From the NCBI GenBank assembly GCA_048213135.1, contig PS015861.1, positions 13,231 through 35,638 on the forward strand: a DNA stretch of 22,408 nucleotides, written 5' to 3'. Below the pieces are notes generated by a model. It was not told the origin of the DNA, did not search any database, and worked only from the letters and a program-made list of their open reading frames with translations. How positions within the stretch are numbered: the first letter of the stretch is position 1; each line of letters opens with the position of its first letter. A program made the position numbers and the translations under genes. Origin of the DNA: Reclinomonas americana ATCC 50394. Lineage: Eukaryota > Jakobida > Jakobea > Jakobida. Positions 1-7,400 of this stretch are shown one piece after another.

Positions 1-1
1 A

Positions 2-50
<49 letters not shown>

Positions 51-221
51 TCTGTCTCGTCTCGTCTCGTCTCGTCTCGTCTCGTCTCGTCTCGTCTCGT
101 CTCGTCTCGTCTCTCTCTCTCTTCTCTCTCTCTTGTTCTCTCTCTCCTCCTCTCTCTCTCTCTCCTCCTCTCTCTCTCTCCCTCCCTCCTTCCTTCTAAC
201 TTTGTCTCAACCCTCTTGCAG
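1..221 (+). repeat. Pyrimidine-rich intron end with (CT)n and (CTCGT)n repeats
   Basis: This stretch is the 3' part of an intron of the first plus-strand gene. It starts with a (CT)n run to about position 47, has a pentanucleotide CTCGT array at about 55-110, and continues CT-rich to about 190. It ends with a TTCTAAC branch-like motif (194-200) and a TTGCAG acceptor, with the exon starting at 222. The whole tract could act as an extended polypyrimidine tract. No coding sequence is visible. Confidence 0.75.
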
Positions 222-2428
222 ACAACGTACCCTGCGTGTGCGACGGCCTGACCGTAAACCGCCTGCCCCGCGACTGGACCGTCAGTCCTGATGTGCTCGC
301 CGACGGTGGTAACGAAATCGTCGTTCGACAAGTTGTGTCGAATGGCGGCACTCCGCTCGTCGCGCGCTCCAGCATCCAAGTGCACCCGCGGCAGATTGTG
401 GTCTTGTATCCCGCCGACGCCGTCAACGTGCGCAACGACAGTGTGATTCCGGTCACATTCACGTGCAACCGCAGCGAGCTGCGTCGCGTGCGTGTGGCAA
501 TGACGGTGCCGAACGTGGACGTCGACTCGCTGGGCCACTTTGGCTTCACCGACGTGCCGCAGAGCCTGCCTTCTCGCGATCTCGCTGGCGCAGATTCACA
601 GCGAGTCGACCTCAGCAGTCCGCTGCTGCTGGCGTCGTTTGTGGTGAATGCCACGTGCAATTCTCCGACGCCCAACCAATTCGCCTTCAACGCCACCTCG
701 TGGCAGGGCCCGCCGCTCTTGCGTATTCTCGTGCTGGACGATTTCGATACGGATGAGCTGCTGGTGGGCAGATCCGGCACAGTCGGACTCATTGACAGTC
801 AAGGCAATTTCGTCACTGCGGCTGGTGTCACTGGTGGTGGTGGTGATGGTACTGGCGGCAGCGGTGCTGGTACTGGCAGCGGTGGCGGTGGAGGTGGCTC
901 GGGACCTGGCGGTGGAGCGAGTGGTGCTGGCGGCGGTTCCTCTTCGTCGGGGCAAAAGCGCCCTGGTGGTTTTGTCACGGTTTGGTGGTGGATTTTGATG
1001 GTTGTGGCGGCGGTGGCGGTGTCGATTCTGCTGTTTGCGTGGTGGCGGTGGCGGCGGAATAAGGAGCGTCGGGAGGAAGAGGAGATGGCGGCGATGGAGA
1101 CGGAGATGACGGAGCGGGTGGTGATGTATGGAGAGGAGGTGGTGGGGGAGGAGGAGGAGGAGATGGGTGGTGAGTGGGAGGGAGGAGGGGGAAGGGAGAG
1201 GGAGGAGGGAGTGGGAGGAGGAGGGACAGGGAAGGGAAGGGGAGGGAGGAGGGAGGGGAAAGGGTGTGAGGGGAAAGTGGATGAGGGGGGAGGGCGGAGG
1301 GAGGAGGGAATGAGGGAGAGTGACAGAAAAATGAAGGAGGAGAAACATGAAGAGTAAACGGTAGAGCAAGAGGAAGAGGAAGAGGAAGAGGAAGAGGAAG
1401 AGGAAGAGGAAGAGGAAGAAGAAGAGGAAGGGGAAGAGGAAGAGAGAGAGGCGATGAAGGGTAGTGCGGAAAGAAGAACTAGGAGAGAGGAGGGAAGTCG
1501 AAAGAGAGAGAGAGTGTCGCATATCTCTGCGAATCGTTGATCATGTTGAACCTTCTGAGAATTTACGGAGACAGTTGCTTCATCAGAGTTGAGTTTGCTA
1601 TCTTTCACTTACATTTCTTGCCTCTATCTGTCGCTCTCTCTTCCTTCCTGAAATCGCCTTGCTCTCTCTCTCTCTCTCTCTCTNNNNNNNNNNNNNNNNN
1701 NNNNNNNNNNNNNNNNNNNNNNNNNNNNNNNNNNNNNNNNNNNNNNNNNNNNNNNNNNNNNNNNNNNNNNNNNNNNNNNNNNNNNNNNNNNNNNNNNNNN
1801 NNNNNNNNNNNNNNNNNNNNNNNNNNNNNNNNNNNNNNNNNNNNNNNNNNNNNNNNNNNNNNNNNNNNNNNNNNNNNNNNNNNNNNNNNNNNNNNNNNNN
1901 NNNNNNNNNNNNNNNNNNNNNNNNNNNNNNNNNNNNNNNNNNNNNNNNNNNNNNNNNNNNNNNNNNNNNNNNNNNNNNNNNNNNNNNNNNNNNNNNNNNN
2001 NNNNNNNNNNNNNNNNNNNNNNNNNNNNNNNNNNNNNNNNNNNNNNNNNNNNNNNNNNNNNNNNNNNNNNNNNNNNNNNNNNNNNNNNNNNNNNNNNNNN
2101 NNNNNNNNNNNNNNNNNNNNNNNNNNNNNNNNNNNNNNNNNNNNNNNNNNNNNNNNNNNNNNNNNNNNNNNNNNNNNNNNNNNNNNNNNNNNNNNNNNNN
2201 NNNNNNNNNNNNNNNNNNNNNNNNNNNNNNNNNNNNNNNNNNNNNNNNNNNNNNNNNNNNNNNNNNNNNNNNNNNNNNNNNNNNNNNNNNNNNNNNNNNN
2301 NNNNNNNNNNNNNNNNNNCCGTACGTACGTACGTACGTACGTACGTACGTACGTACGTACGTACGTACGTACGTACGTACGTACGTACGTACGTACGTAC
2401 TACTACTACTACTACTACTCTACTACTA

Positions 2429-2520
<92 letters not shown>

Positions 2521-3295
2521 CAACTTCGCATTCGTCAATTCTACCCTCGCAGTGACTGACATCATTTTATTGACGCAGATCGATCGTACGGGTCTGGTCG
2601 GACTGCGCTGTTGGTGTGTACAGTTGAAGTGGCCCATCACGTGGATACAACAGTTCGATTGCATTCCTCACTTTATAAGTGCAGGTGCCACCGCCACCCC
2701 CTCTGCAGCCAGTTGGTGCCGAAGCTGTGCCTCAGCGACACGACTTCGGACGCGTTCTGCATATGTTCCGATCGAGGCGGCGACTGCGGCGCGAGGTATG
2801 CAATGCGTTCTCACTCCACTATCTGTGCGTTCGCTGAGAAGCGATCGTCTTGTGAGTGCAGGCGGTGAATCTCCTCCTGCAAAGTCCTGCCGTCGCCAAC
2901 GACGACATCAGCCACGTGCCCGCCGCACTTCCCGACCTCCATGTAGATTCACCCGCACCTCCCGATCAGCGTGTCGATTCATCCGCACCTCCTAGCCGCT
3001 CGTCATCACGGAGCCTGCTGACACGAGCGGTGTTGGCAAGAGTAGAGGAACGCGGGCGAATGGAGCCAATTGTGCTGACTGGTACGACGGTGGTGGTCAC
3101 CAACCCGGTGGTGCGCGACGCAAGGGCAAGTGCTCCGCCGATTATCACTCAACCAGCACAATGTTGCGTCGCGATGGTAGCGCTACATGTGTAACAGGCT
3201 CTGCTGATGTGGTGGCTTTGTGTGCCGCAGTGTTGCGACGATTGGTGGAGGATCGGCTGAGAAGGTATCGCACTGAAGCGTCGGACGTTGAGTAA
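222..3295 (+). CDS. Single-pass membrane protein with Gly-rich stalk and spliced cytoplasmic tail (5' partial)
   Basis: I do not recognise the family. Modelled exons are 222-1169, 2579-2613, 2685-2795, 2862-3081 and 3231-3295 (TAA); the 5' exons lie outside the window. The first exon reads as about 200 extracellular residues with beta-rich composition and several N-glycosylation sequons (NDS, NRS, NAT). A Gly/Ser-rich linker (about 830-950) follows, then a hydrophobic segment beginning [19 protein letters not shown] (about 975-1045), a basic stop-transfer [10 protein letters not shown], and an acidic tail. The frame stays open to a TAA at 1357, but a strong GTGAGT donor at 1170 (phase 1) fits an acceptor at 2578 whose exon needs two completing bases. 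I therefore join them across the gap. The tail carries PPPPPLQ, a basic RSRRRLRRE patch and a duplicated VDSxAPP motif. The last intron (3082-3230) is less sure: if retained, translation stops at 3194. Alternatively there are two genes, one ending at 1357. Confidence 0.6.
1170..1683 (+). repeat. Purine-rich intron start: GGGA-rich tract, (GGAAGA)n, then (CT)n
   Basis: From the GTGAGT donor at 1170 the plus strand is almost pure purine to about 1355. A regular (GGAAGA)n array follows at about 1370-1450. A short mixed-sequence stretch (about 1530-1660) has no supported gene, and a (CT)n run enters the assembly gap. The same layout of GTGAG donor then G-rich purine tract recurs at 4423 and 6519, which is why I read this as intron and not as coding sequence for a Glu/Gly-rich tail. 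Confidence 0.65.
1684..2318. other. Assembly gap (635 N)
   Basis: A run of N between a (CT)n tract on the left and a (GTAC)n tract on the right. The true length and content are unknown. It lies inside the proposed large intron of the first gene. If that join is wrong, the gap could hide the start of a separate gene. Confidence 0.99.
2320..2518. repeat. (GTAC)n, (TAC)n and (CT)n compound microsatellite
   Basis: About twenty GTAC units run from 2320 to about 2400. A short TAC array (to about 2432) and about 43 CT units (to 2518) follow. GTAC is its own reverse complement, so the array can fold on itself, and the CT run is a mirror-type homopyrimidine tract. The array ends about 60 bp before the acceptor at 2578. 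Confidence 0.95.
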
Positions 3296-3307
3296 GGGTA
3301 ATGAAGT

Positions 3308-3665
3308 GAGAGAGACACTGAACACACCGATCAAGGGTTGAGGGTGGAGGAGAGACACTGATCACACGCACACACCGATCAAGGGTTGAGGGTGGAGGGA
3401 GACACTGATCACACTGAACACATCGGTCAAGGGTTGAGGGTGGAAGAGAGACACTGATTGCAAGAACATACCGATCAATGGTCGAGGGTGGAGAGAGACA
3501 CTGATCACACGCACACACCGATCGGGGGGAGACACTGATTGCACACCACACACTGATCAAGGGTTGGGGGCGAAGGGAGACACTAATTGTACGCACACAC
3601 CGATCAAGGCGACACTGACATCGATCGAAGGTTGAAGGTGGAGGGACAATGATCACAAACACCGA
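3308..3665. repeat. Intergenic minisatellite, about nine units of 34-48 bp
   Basis: Imperfect tandem units carry GAGACACTGATCACAC, then a CACACACCGATCAAGG block, then GTTGAGGGTGGAG. Units vary because the GTTGAGGGTGGAG block is missing from some copies. It lies just past the first gene's proposed stop and before the GTPase gene. Confidence 0.9.
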
Positions 3666-4041
3666 TGAGAGAGCGTCGGAGGTTTCGACGTCGTGTCCTG
3701 TTCCCTCTGTTGCCATTGTTCCTGCGAGTGTCAGGGTGGATTCATGCAGCACATCATGGGCATCACTAACCAGCAATGAGCGTGTCTGCAGTGTGCGCCA
3801 GTCCGATTCCGAAGGCTGACTTCTTCATTTTGTCCTGCACCTTTTATTGGGTACAGATCTCGCTTGCTTTCGCTGCCGTTCGCCTCCGAGTGTAGCCACA
3901 CCTACCACTATCGAATTCCGCCACCGCCCCTGTCTCAAAGCTCTCTCCTTTTCAAGAACGTCGACGCGCCCGAATTTCTGCAACCGTTGCTCGATTTTCA
4001 GTGCATTTGACGAGAGAGTGCAACGTCGATTCTCTCTGCCA
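3666..4041 (+). promoter_or_regulatory. Upstream region and presumed 5'UTR of the GTPase gene
   Basis: This non-repetitive stretch precedes the ATG at 4042. I see no convincing TATA box or other core promoter element. The reading frame of exon 1 stays open upstream to about 3847 but has no ATG before 4042, so 4042 is the natural start. The start context is CTGCCA-ATG-G, with G at +4. Confidence 0.4.
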
Positions 4042-4422
4042 ATGGGTACGGTGGCCAGCCGCGGTGAGCATATTGTGGATGTGGGCTCTCATGCCACTGC
4101 TGTCGAGGGCAATGGCGACTGGATGCTGAGCGAGTCGGAGGGCGCTGCCTCGTCGGTCGCCAGCGAGGCGATTGAGCAACCACACCAGAGGAAGAAGAAG
4201 AAGAAGAAGAGAAAGTCGACGCGTCTGCAGGAGCATGAGTGTGCGGCGGTGGGGCGTGCCGACTGTGACATGTATCACGAGGAGGATGGAGTGGGGTCGT
4301 CGCGGGTGGAGGTGGTGGGTGGCGCTGGCTGGGAGCACGAGTCGACGGATATATGGACGCGGGCGCTGGCGGAGTTGATTGCGTTGGAGCAGGAGGGGCC
4401 GCCGGAAGTGTGTCGCTATAAT
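4042..4422 (+). other. Exon 1: predicted N-myristoylated, Lys-rich N-terminal extension of the GTPase
   Basis: The protein begins MGTVAS, which fits the N-myristoylation pattern (Gly2, small residue at position 6). Around residues 50-60 there is a basic cluster RKKKKKKRK. Myristate plus a polybasic patch is a known way to hold proteins at acidic membranes. The rest of the exon is acidic and low in structure. It ends at a good donor (AAT|GTGAGT). That the protein is acylated is a prediction from motif only. Confidence 0.6.
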
Positions 4423-7400
4423 GTGAGTGGGAAGGGGAAGAAAGGGGGAAGGAATGAGGGAAGGAATGAGGGAAGGAATGAGGGAAGGAATGAGGGAAGG
4501 GATGGGAGAAGGGATGAGGGAAGGGATGAGGGAAGGGATGAGGGAAGGAAGAGAGGGACGTGTGCTCCTCTCCGTCGCTGTGCTCCTTGTCGTCGCTGTG
4601 CTCCTCCTTGTCGCTGTGCTCCTCGCTTGTCGCCGTACTTCTTGTCGTCGCTATGCTCCTTGTCGTCGCTATGCTCCTTGTCGTCGCTGTGCTCCTCCTT
4701 GTCGCTGTGCTCCTCCTTGTCGCTGTGCTCCTCCTTGTCGCTGTGCTCCTCCTTGTCGCTGTGCTCCTCCTTGTCGCTGTGCTCCTCCTTGTCGCTGTGC
4801 TCCTCTCTGTCGCCATGCTCTCCTTGTCGCTGTGCTCTCCTTGTCGTCGCAGTGCTCCTCTTGTCACTGTGCACTTGCTGTCGCTGTGCTCCTTCTGTTT
4901 GCGGAAGCACAGCTGGTTTCCAACAATAGTAAACAGCGCCTGGTTGGCCCCGCCAACGATGGAGAATGTCGCCGTATCCCACGCGTTGAGGTCGGTGGCG
5001 CTCAGTGTGCCCACCGGCTGATTGGCAGCCACCGTGCGTTGTGCTCCTTATCGCTGTGCTCCTGTCGTCGCAGTGCTCCTCTTGTCACTGTGCACCTGCT
5101 GTCGCTGTGCTCTCCGTCGTCGCAGTGCTCCTTGTCGTCGCAGTGCTCCTGCGTCGCTGTGCTCCTCCTGCGTCGCTGTGCTCCTCCTGCGTCGCTGTGC
5201 TCCTCCTGCGTCGCTGTGCTCCTCCTGCGTCGCTGTGCTCCTCCTGCGTCGCTGTGCTCCTCCTGCGTCGCTGTGCTCCTCCTGCGTCGCTGTGCTCCTC
5301 CTGCGTCGCTGTGCTCCTTGTCGCTGTGCTCCTCTTATCGCTTTACTTGTTGTCGCTGTTGTCCTTTGCGTCGCAATGGTCCTCTCTGTCGCTGTGCTCC
5401 TTTCTCTCGCTGTGCTCCTTGTTTCGCTTGTTGCTCTTTCGTCCCCTTCCAGCTGTTCTTGTCCTCACCGTTTGTGTTCCCGCAGGTGGTCATTGCTGGC
5501 GACAGTGGCGTCGGCAAGTCGGCGTTTATTCGCGCCGCTCTCGGGCACCAATTTGTGTCCCGCCACACGCACACTGCTGGCGTGGCCTTGCACATGATGC
5601 AGTATCGCAGTGAGGATGGGCGGCGCATTCAAGTGCAGGTTTGCGACGCAAATGTCTGAGAAGCAAGTTGCGTTGGCTCACTCTGTGGCGCAGTTGATTG
5701 AGCGCTCTGGCGATCCGCGGTACCAGTGTATGACTGAGGAATATGTGCGAGCGGCTGATGCAATGATTGTGCTGATCGACTCGTCGACATTCTCCTTTGA
5801 GGCGCCTGCAGAGTCTTCGTACGGACGGTCGAAACAAGTTACGTCTCTGCGGGCGTCACTATTTATTTCTTGATTCTAATCTCTGCTTTAGTACTTTGCC
5901 AGTGCCGACGAGTATCACCCGCAAGGTGACGACGATGAGTTTGTGCGAGTGCTGCTGGGCACAAAGGTGCTGTTTGTCTCCCCTGTCATGTTTCACTTGC
6001 TGTGTCTCACTTCATGTGCAGGCCGACCTGGTGCGCGCGGAAGCCGCCATTGGTCGCCCCGGAGGAGTGCCCTCATTCCTCGCCGTCGAGGCATCGCTCA
6101 ATGTTGATCGCACCACTGGCCTGCGATACACGGCAGTGTCGGCCAAGGTTCTCCCTTGCTCCTCCACATGCACTCTCCCTCTCTCACCCTTCCCATAGAC
6201 ACACCCCGCGAGCATTCGTGACATTGTGAAGACGGTGGTGCTGCGCATTCAGCAGCGACAGGCCGAGGTGGAGCAGTGGTTTCCGGAGATGGCGTATTTT
6301 TCGCCGCTGTCGCTGCCGACGCTGACGCAGCACATTTGTGGCGGATGCACACAGCAGGGTGGCAGTGTGGGGTTGTTGGGGGGTGCGCTGTCGCCGCGGT
6401 CGGTGCCGTATGCGTTTTTATCGGCGGAGGAGGCGAGGGAGTGGAGGTTGCATGATCCGAATGTGTCGGGGTTGGATAGGAGGGGGAATCGGTGTCCGGA
6501 TCCAGAGAGGGTGAGGAGGTGAGCGGGAAATGGGAAGGGAAAGGGGAAAGAGGGAAAAGGGAATGGGAAGGGGGAGAGAGGGAAAGGGGGGAGGGGGAGA
6601 CAGGGAAAGGGGGGACGGTGATGGGGAGGGACAGGAGGAGGGACAGGAGGAGGGAATGGAGGAGGGAATGGAGGAGGGAATGGAGGAAAAGAGGGAGAAG
6701 GCATAGAAAATAGGTGATAGACAATGGAAAGTGACGTAAACGAGAGCGAGGGAAGATGGATCGAGAGAATAGAGGAAGAAGTAAGTAAGAAGACTGACTG
6801 AGCGACCGCACCGAAAGAGTGAGTATTCGAGTTTACTATAGACTTTGTGAAAGTCGACAGTGAGAGGGTGGAGGGCAGTGAGTGTGTGGGCTTGCTATTG
6901 AATGGATGTGTGAGAGGCTGACTGTGGTGAGAAGAAGTATGAATTTAGGCTGCTCGAGTAAGTGGACGAGTGAATGCATGTGAATGATTTGAGAGAATGT
7001 GAGGATGTTTGAGAAAGAGCGCCTGAGTCCAGAAGGTTGGCAATGTGAAGGAATGAGGGAAAGCATACCGTGAACTGAGATGCTTGCAGGTTGAAGAGCA
7101 TTAAAGAGCGAGGAAACAGACAGACATGGTCATGAACACAGTTCGGGCAGATTGTGAGTCAGTGAGTTACTTTGCTGTTATCGCTCTGTGTCGCTGTCGG
7201 TCTTGTCGCTGTCGGTCTTGTCGCTGTCGGTCTTGTCGCTGTCAGTCTTGTCGCTGTCGGTCTTGTCGCTGTCGGTCTTGTCGCTGTCGGTCTTGTCGCT
7301 GTCGGTCTTGTCGCTGTCGCTCTGTGTCGCTGTCTCGTTCGTGTCGCTGTCGCTCTTGTCGCTGTCGTTTTCTCTTTGCTGTCGCTCTCTTTGCTGTCGC

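Noticed and set aside
596-1608. Minus-strand frames rich in Leu, Ser, Pro opposite the first gene
   Set aside because: They are antisense of a purine-rich tract and of a coding exon with clear protein features.
1537-2664. Open frames crossing the assembly gap (Ser-Leu and Arg-Glu runs, RTYV repeats)
   Set aside because: They consist of translated N and simple repeats.
3998-5032. Long minus-strand frame of 344 codons across exon 1 and intron 1 of the GTPase gene
   Set aside because: It runs through satellites whose units are multiples of three and through the antisense of a real exon. Only the 46-codon cadherin-like part is meaningful.
5639-5660. A 22 nt GT-AG intron, or a 1 nt frameshift, in the GTPase G3 region
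   Set aside because: Both restore frame, but the 55 nt intron 5639-5693 also does. It matches the size of neighbouring introns and gives a residue-for-residue alignment to the Rab G3 region.
6199-6522. GTPase ending at the TGA at 6520-6522
   Set aside because: An AG|GTGAGC donor overlaps this stop and joins in phase to the well-formed exon at 7993. Downstream exons then keep frame to 11358.
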